DNA from: Sparassis latifolia
Lineage: Eukaryota; Basidiomycota; Agaricomycetes; Polyporales; Sparassidaceae
DNA: 64,000 nucleotides
NCBI GenBank assembly: GCA_018466975.1
Contig: CM031554.1
Span: 930,001 to 994,000, forward strand
Direction: 5' to 3'
Position 1 is the stretch's first letter. Each line of letters opens with the position of its first letter. A program made the translations under genes and the position numbers. This document shows, one piece after another, positions 1-10,516 of the stretch. A model generated the notes under the pieces. It was given only the letters and a program-made list of their open reading frames with translations. It made no database searches and had not been told where the DNA came from.

Positions 1-704
1 CGTCGAATCTTCTTCAATTGCGGGATACTTCTCCACGAAGGCCACGTCTTACGAGATGCATCATGGGAGTGCGGTGTCCGCGACCAGTGACTAATCGCTT
101 CCTCATGCAGTGATGGGACTAATTACAGAGGAAAGGTTATGAGCTAGTTACAACTCCGAATCCACAAGTACTGACGTCGCTCACAATCTGTGAAAACTTG
201 CGACTTAGCGCGGGATCCTGGACAAGAGGTTACATGTTTATAACTTGGATCATATTGAGCAAAGAAACACAATGCGACAATGCTGGCGATTCACTGAGCA
301 TAAGGAAGACAGGCTCTCTATGGCAAAAGTCTGGTAGAGAGATCCACGAGGAGCAATATGCCCATGGCATGTAATCACTCTGCCAGGACAAGCGACTTGA
401 TATGCGCGACGAGGAGAGCGATTCAGACCTCCAAAGTTCCGACGTCGGTGTGCAGGATCCCCAGACAAGTGGAGAGGTTTATCCAAAACGCTCACTACGT
501 CGTGCACGGTGACCGCGGCCCTGACAAGCAGACCGTCGGACGATGAGGCCGAAAACGACGCGTCGAAGCGATCACGTGCCTGCCGCAGTGTGACGTGACG
601 TGACTGTGATTCTAGAGACTTCGACGAATTTTCTTCAAGGGACTTCGTCACCAGCGACCTCCTCGTTCACCGAGTTTGCTCTTCTCGTCTTTCTCGCCGT
701 CAAA
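1..704. other. Intergenic, upstream of hsp60
   Basis: I recognise no gene here. Short open frames on both strands have no domain, signal peptide or splice-linked continuation. The last 100 bases contain a heat-shock-element-like block (listed separately) and the presumed promoter and 5' UTR of hsp60. Confidence 0.5.
610..636 (+). promoter_or_regulatory. Heat-shock-element-like block upstream of hsp60
   Basis: The block has alternating TTC/GAA units, including an exact GAAnnTTC dyad at 626-633, flanked by further TTC units at 610-612, 620-622 and 634-636. Spacing deviates by one base from a perfect three-unit element. Its position 70-95 bases before the hsp60 start codon fits heat-shock-factor control, which is usual for this gene family. 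Binding itself is inferred. Confidence 0.4.
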
Positions 705-2639
705 ATGCACTCGCTCTCGCACTCGTCTTCCTCTGTGCTCCGCCGCGCCGCCATTAAAGCTGCAAAGCCTGCTCTTGCTCGCGGGGCTCACAAGGATATC
801 AAGTTCTCGAATGAGGGGCGCGCCAGCATTTTGACTGGTGTTGACACTCTCGCCAACGCTGTGAGCGTCACCCTTGGCCCGAAGGGTGAGCTCAATGAAT
901 TTTGATCTTCTCGCGTTGCTGACACGCCTATTCAGGTCGCAACGTCATCATCGAGCAGGCGTTCGGTGGTCCCAAAATCACGAAAGGTATGTTACGATAG
1001 TCTTATTCGTATAGCGTCTTAAAATAGTTATATGCAGACGGCGTCACTGTTGCTAAGTCTATCGTTCTCAAGGACAAGTTCGAGAACCTTGGTGCTCGGT
1101 GAGTCTGCCCAGATAAGATATATGAGCAATACTTATTTCTACGATAGTCTTGTTCAGGACGTCGCGCAGAAGACGAACGAGATTGCCGGTGACGGTACGA
1201 CGACTGCCACTGTGCTTGCGCGGGCAATTTACGCCGAGGGTGTGAAAAACGTCGCTGCCGGTTGCAACCCTATGGACCTACGCCGCGGTTCGCAAGCTGC
1301 AGTTGACCGCGTCGTCGAGTTCCTCGCTGCGCACACCAAGACCATCACGACATCCGCTGAGATTGCTCAGGTTGCAACAATTTCTGCGAACGGCGATACG
1401 CACGTCGGCAACCTGATCGCACAGGCCATGGAGAAGGTCGGCAAGGAGGGTGTCATCACTGTCAAGGAGGGCCGGACGATCGAGGACGAGATCGAGATCA
1501 CAGAGGGCATGCGCTTCGACCGTGGCTTCATCAGTCCATACTTCATCACGGACGTGAAGTCTCAGAGGGTTGAGTTCGAGAAGCCGTTGGTGCTCTTGTG
1601 CGAGAAGAAGATCAGCGCGTTGCAGGACATTATTCCGACGCTGGAGGCAGCTGCCCAGGCACGGCGGCCCCTGTTGATCGTCGCGGAGGATATTGACGGG
1701 GAGGCTTTGGCTGCGTGTGTCGTCAACAAGCTGCGTGGTCAGCTCCAGGTATGCGCAGTTAAGGCGCCCGGCTTCGGTGACAACCGCAAGTCGATTTTGG
1801 GTGACCTTGCGATTCTCACTGGCGGTACGGTGTTCACGGACGATTTGGACATCAAACTCGATCGTATGACACCCGACATGCTGGGCTCAACCGGCTCTGT
1901 GACCATCACCAAGGAGGACACCATCCTCCTCAACGGCGAAGGTTCCAAGGACTCGATCCAGGCGCGTTGCGAGCAGATTCGCAGTCTGATCAATGACCGT
2001 ACTACCAGCGACTTCGACCGTACTAAGCTGCAGGAGCGTCTTGCCAAGCTCAGTGGAGGTGTTGCGGTCATCAAGGTTGGCGGCAGCAGCGAGGTCGAGG
2101 TCAGCGAGAAGAAGGATCGCTACGACGACGCTTTGAACGCGACTCGTGCTGCGGTGGAGGAGGGTATTCTGCCCGGTGGTGGCGTTGCATTGCTCAAGGC
2201 ATCGCTCTCGCTCGCAACCAGCTCACCTGGTTCTTCGAACCCTCTGCCTACAGCTGATCTCAAGGCTGTACCGACGGCGAACTTTGACCAAGACCTCGGT
2301 GTGTCGATTATCCGCCGGGCACTCACGACGCCAGCGCGAACGATTCTGTCTAACGCAGGCGAGGAGGCATCAGTCATCGTCGGCACTCTGATCGCCAACT
2401 ATGGCTCGCCCGACAAGTTCGGCTGGGGTTACGATGCGAGCAAGGGCGAATACGTGGACATGATCAAGGCTGGTATTGTTGACCCTCTGAAGGTTGTACG
2501 GACGGCCCTGGTTGATGCTGCTGGTGTTGCGAGTCTGTTGACTACAAGCGAGGCGTGTGTGGTCGAGGTGGAGGAGCCGAAGCCGGCTGCCCCTGGCATG
2601 GGTGGTATGGGTGGTATGGGCGGCATGGGAGGCTTCTGA
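705..2639 (+). CDS. hsp60: Mitochondrial chaperonin Hsp60 (GroEL family)
   Basis: Mitochondrial matrix chaperonin that folds imported proteins with ATP and the Hsp10 lid. Four exons: 705-885, 936-986, 1038-1098, 1148-2639; 594 residues, the usual Hsp60 length. The start at 705 gives a Ser/Arg-rich amphipathic N-terminus ([10 protein letters not shown]) typical of a matrix presequence. The frame then runs through the chaperonin signatures: VTLGPKG near residue 55, [13 protein letters not shown], the [12 protein letters not shown] motif and the terminal GGM repeat ending at the stop. All three introns have GT-AG ends and are about 50 nt, and exon phases close exactly. A heat-shock-type element lies just upstream. 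ERG20 starts 350 bases downstream on the same strand but is functionally unrelated. Identification is very secure. Confidence 0.97.
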
Positions 2640-2988
2640 GCGCGTGCTTAGGGATCGGAGACGACATTCAAAAAAGTAATACGTTTGATCTAGTCTGCTC
2701 GTTGCTTATCTACCCCACTGCACCCATTATCGTATCTTTACGCTCAAGTTATTGTTCTGCTACATTATCATGACTTGCAATGCATCTCCACTCACTCCAT
2801 TCTTACTGGCTGGATAATTACTACAAGTCGAACCATGGATGGAAGACGTAGACAAGACACCTCTTGATCTTCTCCGCCAGATTATTGTGGCTAGCGTGGT
2901 GGCACGATTTCTGCCTAAGATAAAAGCCAGCGGTCGTCTGTCGTGCATAGACATCGCCTTCACAGCGCCATATCACTCGATACCAACC

Positions 2989-4511
2989 ATGGCAAGCTCA
3001 CAACCCAACGCAAAGGCGCTCAAGCGGCAGAAATTCGAGGCCGTCTTCCCCGTCATCCGCGATGAGCTCGTCGAGCACCTCACCTCGCAGGGCATGCCTC
3101 TGGACGCCAAGGAGTGGTACAAAAAGGCGCGTGTCTTCACGTTTTCACTAAACGAGTTGCCGATAGACCGTTGGCGGAATCTTAGCTCAGAGGCGGAACA
3201 GGCAGCGCCAGAGCGCGCGATTTACGCCTGGGCCGAGTGAAGTGTCGAGCTTTGGCACTCGCCGCATCCTGTTGATGACATTGCGGACGTTATCTACAAG
3301 GATTTCGCCGGATCCTCCTGTAGCGGGGCTGTCTATCAAATATTCATCTTGCTGTCGATTTGCTACACCTTGGCATGCTCGCTGACGCCCTTCCACCAGA
3401 ACTTGGACTACAATGTTCCCGGCGGCAAGCTCAATCGCGGAATGTCCGTGGTGGACACCGTCGAGATCCTCAAGGGCAGGACGCTGACGGAAGACGAGTA
3501 TTTCAAGGCGGCCATCCTCGGGTGGTGCGTTGAGTTCGTACGTCCCATTACCCCCGTTCCCCCTGGCGCGGGAGACTAACGGGCAGGCAGCTGCAAGCGT
3601 TCTTCCTCGTCTCGGACGATATGATGGATCAGTCGATCACCCGCCGCGGTCAGCCGTGCTACTACCGGCTGGAGCGCGTGAACTACATCGCGATCAACGA
3701 CTCGTTCATGCTTGAGGCGGCGATATTCTACCTGATAAAGGCGCATTTCCGCGGGCAGCCGTACTACGTGCACCTGGTCGAGATCTTCCATGAGGTGAGC
3801 GGCAACAGCGTTGGTGTCTATTTGCGTGTTGAGGACCGGTTCGCCAGACGACGTTCCAGACGGAGATAGGCCAGATGATCGACCTGATCACGGCGCCAGA
3901 GGGCCACGTCGATCTGAGCAAGTTTTCGCTCGAAAAGTGGGTCTTCGTATTTCCTCTGTATTCTTCTGCATGTACCGACACCGGTTCGCAGACACCGGCT
4001 GATCGTGATTCACAAGACTGCATACTACTCGTTTTACCTGCCGGTCGCGCTGGCGATGTACATGTGTGGTATCGCGCACACGGCGGAGGATGACCCGTAT
4101 GCGCTCGCACAGTCGATCCTGATCCCCCTTGGGGAGTACTTCCAGGTGCAGGACGACTTCCTGGACTTCGCGGGCACCCCAGAGCAGATCGGGAAGATCG
4201 GGACGGACATCATCGACAACAAGTGCTCGTGGTGCGTGAACACCGCGCTCGCGCTCGCGACGCCCGAGCAACGGAAGCTGCTCGACGAGAACTACGGCCG
4301 CAAGGATGCCGCTTGCGAGGCGCGCATCAAGGCCCTGTATGAGGAGCTGGGCGTCCGGAAGCGCTATGCGGACTACGAGGAGGATTCGTACACGCGCATT
4401 ATGTCCTTGGTTGAGAAAATTCCTGAGACGGATGCGCGGGATGGTCAGGTCACACTCAAGCGTGAGGTCTTCGAGGCGTTTTTGGGCAAAATCTACAAGA
4501 GGCAGAAGTGA
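2989..4511 (+). CDS. ERG20: Farnesyl diphosphate synthase
   Basis: Condenses DMAPP/GPP with IPP to give farnesyl diphosphate, feeding sterols, ubiquinone, dolichol, prenylation and sesquiterpenes. Exons: 2989-3126, 3400-3537, 3591-3794, 3848-3936, 3992-4511; 362 residues, close to the family norm of about 350. The first aspartate-rich motif DDMMD and second DDFLDF are both present, with [10 protein letters not shown] after the first and a basic KIYKRQK end. Two Phe residues at -5 and -4 before DDMMD are the FPP chain-length pattern. I chose ATG 2989 because the upstream in-frame extension has no family match. Intron 1 is odd: 273 nt, and only a GC donor at 3127 gives the conserved join WYKK-NLDYN without extra residues. 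A GT donor two codons later would add two residues. Confidence 0.95.
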
Positions 4512-5475
4512 AGGCAGGTGGCGGAACATTGAGGATCTGTCTATATTTGTTGATTCGTAGTAATGTTTAGAATAGATCGTAGTCAAACTGGTGTTGGTAC
4601 AGCTGTGACTGCTCCAGCCGCTCTGGCTGTTCTGCCGGTGGACCATCTCTCACTGTCACTTCATGGGCATATGCCCTGCTGATGCGCCTTTCCTCCACTT
4701 ATTGATCAGCTAGATCCCCAATGGGAAGTTACCGTTTCCGGTCGATTCTGGATGACCATCTTTCGGCGAAGTGAGCAGACATACAGTACACAGGCAACGC
4801 TCACACTGGATTCAGTACTTTGGCATTCGCCGCAGCGACTCTTCTCGGCGGTCATGCCTTCTTGGAAACCCCCACCTTCCAATGCAGGCTGAGGTGCATT
4901 CGATCATGAATCTCCGGCAAATTCAAAGGCAGTGTCGGCCTGAATAACTCTGCTTTTGGAGTCGCGTACAAAGACAGCGCCCGTCACGGTCTTCAGGTAA
5001 TTATTGTCTCTATTCTTGTTGTAAGGAAGCAGGTCCTATTGCATCCTGAATGGACGTCCTCCCTTTGTAATTGTGCACTATTGCTGGATCGTTGGGTCTA
5101 AGGTCAGTCTCAATTATGTTTCATCGGTACCCCGGTCAGAAGTCGCTTGACGCTTTCCTGCTTGACATCAGTTCTTCGGAAAAAGCGTTGACCTGTACCA
5201 TCTATTTATCGTCCACTCGAGCTCAGCACGCTTTATGCGCACTATGATGTAATAAGTGCCACTCAGTTGGCTTTTATTTCGCAGTGGTGCGATTTGCTTG
5301 TCAGCACGAAAATCAGCATGCGTCCCACTCCGTCGTGCGACCACATTAAAACCTTTCCGTCGAGTAATGCAAGGCACGGCCATCGGGTATTCCATTTGAA
5401 TTTCGTAAAGACTACAACAACGCGTCATTGGAGAATAGGTGATGAATATTTGAGCCATCATACGCCGTGTTTTCG
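4512..5475. other. Intergenic, no gene seen
   Basis: This is the 3' flank of ERG20 followed by sequence with only short overlapping frames. None shows a domain, signal peptide or convincing splice continuation. The start of the decayed methyltransferase copy defines the right edge. Confidence 0.5.
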
Positions 5476-6165
5476 ATGTTTGCTCTGGTCCTCAGCACTA
5501 CTTTGCTCAAGATACCACCCCTCTCCCATCGAGTGCGCTCTTCACGAGCACCATGCGGACCCCTTCCAACCCGTCTTCTAAAGCCTCGGAGCTTTCAGAG
5601 TACGAGAAACCGGATAGGATCTCGGGTGGGGATTTCCATGACCTTGTTGTCTACATTACGAAGGCAAGATTTTCGTGGTAGGTTCTAGTTACGAATATTG
5701 ATCGAACAATTGTTGTTAGCCCATGATCTTCGCCAAAGCACTGGCTGAAAAAGCCGTCATCCTCGCCAAGAAGCACCTCTTACCTGTCTCTCAGCACATA
5801 CTTTCGTCTTCGCGCCCATCTTCTACTGGTACCGGCGTGCGCATTACGTACTTTGGTCGCAGGTTGGACGTTGATGTGCGCGGGCGGTCTCCTGCGCATA
5901 TGGTGTCAACGTGCACTCGGCCGTTTCTTCCCGTGAGAGCTCCGTGAAGGAGGGTCATCGGCTCATCACCGTCGGGCCATATGCCCTCGTGCCGCATCTG
6001 AGCTATACCTGTCTCACCATGCTCACGATTAGCAACTTCCTGTAGGCCTATAACCCTAGCCCGTAGTGCGCGAACTGCGGTTCCTTCGGTACGGTGGCAC
6101 GGAACGCCTGTATCGCTATATTGGCCGGCTATTGGGTCTTCATCCCTTGGTGGTGAGCCATCCGA
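5476..6165 (+). pseudogene. Decayed isoprenylcysteine carboxyl methyltransferase (ICMT/Ste14 family)
   Basis: Intact relatives methylate the C-terminal prenylcysteine of CaaX proteins in the ER membrane. Recognisable blocks appear in order but in different frames. An N-terminal segment begins at ATG 5476 (TTLLKIPPL). A shifted frame then reads SEYEKPDRISGGDFHDLVVY. After a possible intron (5671-5720) comes MIFAKALAEKAVILAKKH. A further shift near 5840 gives CAGGLLRIWCQRALGRFF, and another near 5935 gives SVKEGHRLITVGPYALV. Stops follow, with a last Trp-rich membrane-like piece (GYWVFIPWW) near 6130-6165. The conserved Arg-His-Pro of the catalytic RHPSY stretch reads VPHLSY. At least three frame changes plus this substitution point to a pseudogene. 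Alternatives are a strongly diverged gene with unusual introns, or poor sequence. Confidence 0.72.
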
Positions 6166-6627
6166 GATGCATCACCAATTGACATGTTCGCTTTAAGCCT
6201 GCAGTCATGGTGGTGCCAGCCTGCTACCACCAACGTCTTTGCGTGAAGTCACCGTTGGCTGACGACATACTGCTCACTGCCGTCAGCCTGACATGGATAT
6301 CGACTGCCGATGATGTAGCTCACGCGGGTGCGCTCGGAATTTGACTCGGTCCCACAAATATATCAGTTTCTTCACTTTTCCGTCGTCAGTAAGGAGCCCT
6401 GCGGCACCAGCTCTGCCCAGTACTACCCAGTAAGCCTGAGTGTGGATATGCAACCACCTATGCACGTGACCGTGAAATCAACGCGTCTGTGGCGGCAACC
6501 TCACTCTTCAGTACTTAATTTGTACGGGTGTAACTTGATTACAAAGTCTTTACAAGTAAACAGGGTACTTATCTAAGTATCAAATAGTATCCTCTGCATA
6601 TCGTCCATGATAGTTAGTTAATAGTCA
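6166..6627. other. Intergenic, no gene seen
   Basis: This lies between the ICMT relic and the 3' end of the first secreted-protein gene, which reads towards it. I see only short frames without recognisable content. Confidence 0.45.
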
Positions 6628-7379
6628 TCAGTCCAAACCTAGCAAATGAATCGTCACAGGATAGCAACTGTCCAGGTTGTATGAAGGGTAGTAGGAAGTA
6701 CTGTTTGAAGATGGACTGTGTACAACTTCCGTCCAGCCTTCCTCGTTGATACACAGATAGAAGTTGTTAGCGTCAGTGTTGATGGCGAGCTGCGGGTACG
6801 GGTTTCCACCTCCAGCTGGGTCAATGTTGGCCTGACAAGCAAATTACTGAGCCAGAATAAGACGTCACAAGCAGTAGAATACTTACGATAGCGCAGTAGA
6901 TTTGGGCGGGGGGGTCAAGCTCATCGGACTCAGGCGACCACTGGAAAGTGGGTATGTCATTTCCCAGCTCCCCTCCGACGTCAGTGGTATACCAATCCGC
7001 GTAGTAATTCGGAAGAAGAGCGCCACTTGTTAAGCCAAAACTCGGGAAGTCATTGTACGGGTACGAAACATATGTCTATAAAGACATCAGTCAATCATCA
7101 CAACTTGACGAGAATGTAGGGTTGACGCACTGCAAGGATCCCAGTGTCGAGGGGCCCGAGTTGAGTGGTCGCCACAACGAGAGGCAGCCCGATTTGTGTG
7201 AAGGGAGGCAATGTGGTGTCGGTGATATTGTACGCGGTGAGCGTGAAGTTGGTCGCAGTATCGAATGCACCCGGCCCAAGGCCCTCACACCAGGCAGGAG
7301 TTGTCTGGCGGGGATGGATGAAGGGTAGACATTGCGTTGCGGAAACCAAAGCCAGGAGGACAATTGCGAGTGAGCTCAT
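6628..7379 (-). CDS. Small secreted protein, paralogue A
   Basis: Family and function not recognised. On the minus strand three exons join cleanly: 7131-7379, 6887-7075, 6628-6831; 213 residues. ATG 7379 is preferred over an in-frame ATG at 7403 because it starts directly with a signal peptide (MSSLAIVLLALVSATQC), followed by a mature N-terminus containing a Trp-Cys and GLGPGAF. The chain has N-glycosylation sequons, is rich in Tyr, Asn and Pro, and has few Cys. Both introns are 53-55 nt with GT-AG ends. The paralogue 1.3 kb away has the same three-exon layout and shares G(L)G.G, F.L.AYN, GIPLVV and a C-terminal SCYPVTIH-like motif. Predicted role: an extracellular or wall protein; nothing more can be claimed. 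Confidence 0.85.
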
Positions 7380-8720
7380 GTCGTAGCTGTGGGCACAAGA
7401 CAAGACGACTGCGGTCCATCGAGTTTCGAATGTTGAGTATTTATGTCAGAGCCTGTCCTTACGGAGACGTATTCGGGGGAAGTGAATTGGAGAGCGGGCT
7501 ACGTGCCCGAACACGGTCGAGGCACTGCATGCCTATCAAAACCCGCTCTACGACCATACTGGCACTTGTAATCACTGGTGGCGAGGGCATGCCGACGTAT
7601 CATAGATCGCCCTGGTCAAGACAATCCAGTCGGGGAAGGAAGCAGAAGTTGAGAACCCTTTCCGGAGCAGCGCTAATAGAGCGCTCCGTCCCAATTCAGA
7701 TTCGGCGAAAGACAACTGCGGGTTTCAGCAAATATTAAACGTACGTACAGACGCTAACCATACGTCAGCGCTGTCGAAATGCGCAGAAATGCTCATTCCC
7801 GGGATGCGCTTGCAGGAGTTCTTCACCAGGTCGCAATTCGCCGGTCAGAGCTGTGACGAGGTCCAGATATTCTGGGCCTACTAGAAGCAGCAACCTCCCG
7901 TGAAGTCGAACCTTCTCAGCTGGAACGATATGGCCTCGCAGTCTTCCGGAGAAGTCCTGTTCTGTATGTGCATGTGTTGTGCATCCTGTGCAAGCGTGGT
8001 CCGCAGAAGTCACTTCTATCCGGCCGGAACCATGAGGATGCCATGACGGCATCCGGAGAGTGTCATCATGGCGGCTACGAGAAGGAGATTTGTGACATTG
8101 ACAGAAGAAAAATTTTCACCCATTGTGAGAGCGAGAACTGTTTCTCGCGATGACCCTTTCAAACTCGAAGGCTAGATGGTATGCATCTTCAAAATACTAC
8201 TGTAATACTTACGTTGAGAGGCTCACTGGGAGTTTCGGACATGCCTTTACCTTTGTTCCCGCAAGAAAAGACAGCTACCACTCGCCATTTGACGAGTCCA
8301 CTGCTTGTGCTGATGATTTGCACCGAAAGGCTATCTGTCATATTTGCTAGTGTGCATCCACCGCTGGGGAAGATCGAAGTCGGTCATAACTGGCATGATG
8401 TACCGAAGAGTCCTGCTGAGATAAACACCTGGAGTATTCCACCTAGACGAATATTGCTGTCTGAGAGCGCGAGTGGTTTACTGTAGGCTCTGGGATTTTC
8501 TCTCGCTGCGTGAAACGCGTGGCACGTGATCCTGCGACGCGCTTGTGGCGTTTGCTCGCGAGTCCCGACTACCACTCGGATTATGTCTTGAATTGGGGGG
8601 AATTCGAAGTTGCTGCAACCTTTCGATCATAAGGAAAGATTATTTAGTAGAGATCAGGTTAAACAAGCCAGTGACTACTTTCTTGTTTATATACAGCGAG
8701 ATCTTGCCGTCTGGGCTGGC
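7380..8720. other. Intergenic between the two secreted-protein genes
   Basis: The right edge is the 3' end of paralogue B and the left edge the 5' flank of paralogue A. Short frames on both strands lack domains. I looked for a third paralogue by its GLG.G and SCY motifs and found none. An imperfect dyad (catcctcatgg / ccatgaggatg) near 8030-8045 is the only local structure noted. Confidence 0.45.
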
Positions 8721-9485
8721 TCAGTACACTACATGTATGACGACGGAGTAGCAAGTGCTGTAGACGTAGAGGCCGTCATTATCCTCCGTCGCATTATAAA
8801 TCACATTGATCACTGGGATAGCTCCTCGGGCATGGCGACCAGGCTCTGGCACAGTGAGAAATGGTTGATCGCGCCATTCACAGCAAGTATCGCTGTGTGC
8901 GTCAAACCAGCCGGAGAGAAGTTTTGCTATGAGAATCGGACATTAGTTTTCACGGCATTAAGTGCATGCGACATATGAATGAGCATTACATACAACAATA
9001 CAATAGATCGGAGCAGGAGGTGGCAGCTCTGAGGCACTGTTAGAAAACTCGAACCTGAGCTCTGCGCCAGAGGCGACACTCAGATCGATCGAATACCCAA
9101 TGTTCGCCGCACCGTTTCTGGGAAGCAGGGTGTTCTTGACGAGTGAAAATTCTGGGAATGGGACCTGTCGATATGAAGTGTATGTCTACGTGCATAACTT
9201 AGTCCTTGATCGCTCCAATATCATGGAAGAGAATCATACAGAGAGCATTCCATGAGATGGTCCGACAGTCACCTCCGTGACGCCAGTGCGACTGACGACA
9301 AGCGGAATACCAGTGTCGTTCGCATTGTCTCCATTCGGGTTGTAGGCGGCGAGAGTGAAAGAGGCCGCGTTCGAGGATACTCCATGCCCAAGGCCGCCGC
9401 AAGCATCGGCGGATTGTCGTGCTTTTAACGATATCGCAGAAATCGAGGAAATTGCCAAAATGACGAGGGCGAGAGTGGAAAGCAT
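8721..9485 (-). pseudogene. Small secreted protein, paralogue B, apparently frame-broken
   Basis: Tandem paralogue of the gene at 6628-7379 with the same three-exon layout: 9240-9485, 8994-9164, 8721-8926. A signal peptide (MLSTLALVILAISSISAISL) is followed by GGLGHGV, FTLAAYN and GIPLVV, matching paralogue A in order. Exon 3 begins in frame (NFSPAG, HFSLC) but then reaches an early stop at 8810-8812. The conserved C-terminal block (STCYSVVIH, then a stop at 8721) lies in another frame. Exon 3 is 206 nt versus 204 nt in paralogue A, consistent with a net 2-nt gain or 1-nt loss just after the LC pair. Either a recent frameshift, a sequence error, or a functional gene with a different tail. Function unknown. 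Confidence 0.7.
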
Positions 9486-10516
9486 GATAAGTGAGAAGTA
9501 CTATGTGCAGTCGGGGTAGCGAACAACGCGAACCTGACCTTCCGCTTGCACTCCGTATATATATCTTGACGGCTGTTAAATCGTGATGCATTGATGTCTC
9601 GCGGGATCGACGACCGCGGGCGAAACTGCAATTCGGTAACTGCACTATCATGCGCGAACACGTACCTCCGAACAAGCCCAGGTGTAGTATGGCTGGCAAG
9701 CCTGACAGCAGTGTCAACACAACGCCTGGTTAGGGATTGCGCACGACCGCGACCTACGATGCCTCCGGCGGCGCAGACATGCTGATGCGCCAGAGAGCTT
9801 TCAAGCCACCTGCACCGTCTGCGGGTTGCTATGCGCAGGATCATAGAGACCGACGCCACTGTTGGGCCATCGAAGTGGGCCTCTTCGACTACTGAGTCAC
9901 ATCTGTGAGCAACGATTCGAGACCATGATACTCACGTTGTCCGTTATTGGCACTAAGAGGACGCTACTCATCTTCTCACACGACTTGTACAGTCGTGGCG
10001 CGCACATGTATATAATAGCATCGCTCGTCCTCTGCGGCACAGACAGTGCAGCAAACTCTCCGATCGTCCGCAGCGAGACCACAGCATGACTCATGCTCAT
10101 TGCAGTAGCAATATTTGCAACAAGACGAACAGCATTAGAGTTGAGTCCCCGTTGTCAATGTATTGCAAACCGGACAAAAGCAAACACGAGTCATGGTGCA
10201 AGCCGAAGACGCATTGGGAACGCAAGGCTCATGTCATCTGGCTGTGATAAAAGAGGGAAGAAAGCTCAGCATTCCCTGAGGATCAGCGATGAAGGTCTAC
10301 GAACGTATCACCAGCAGTTGAAAACTTGCACGACGGATCGTCCGAAGCTGTGGCGCAGGCCCGGACCGAGCTTCGAAAGTCCGCGCCTCGTTCAGTGCTG
10401 CGCCGTTACGTCGTGCCGAGGCTGGCATGGCGGCACTGATAAAGGTAACCGCTGCCCCGTATAGACTCAGTGGCGGAGGCCTTTCAACTTCTCTCACAAC
10501 CACTACCATCCATCGA
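9486..10516. other. Intergenic, divergent promoter region
   Basis: This separates the minus-strand secreted paralogue B from the plus-strand CNNM-type gene, so it should hold two outward-facing promoters. The short frames show no domain content. An in-frame upstream ATG at 10427 is a possible alternative start for the transporter. Confidence 0.45.

Noticed and set aside
1739..2398. Long antisense frames within hsp60
   Set aside because: Their composition mirrors the conserved sense codons of GroEL. No promoter, start context or domain supports them.
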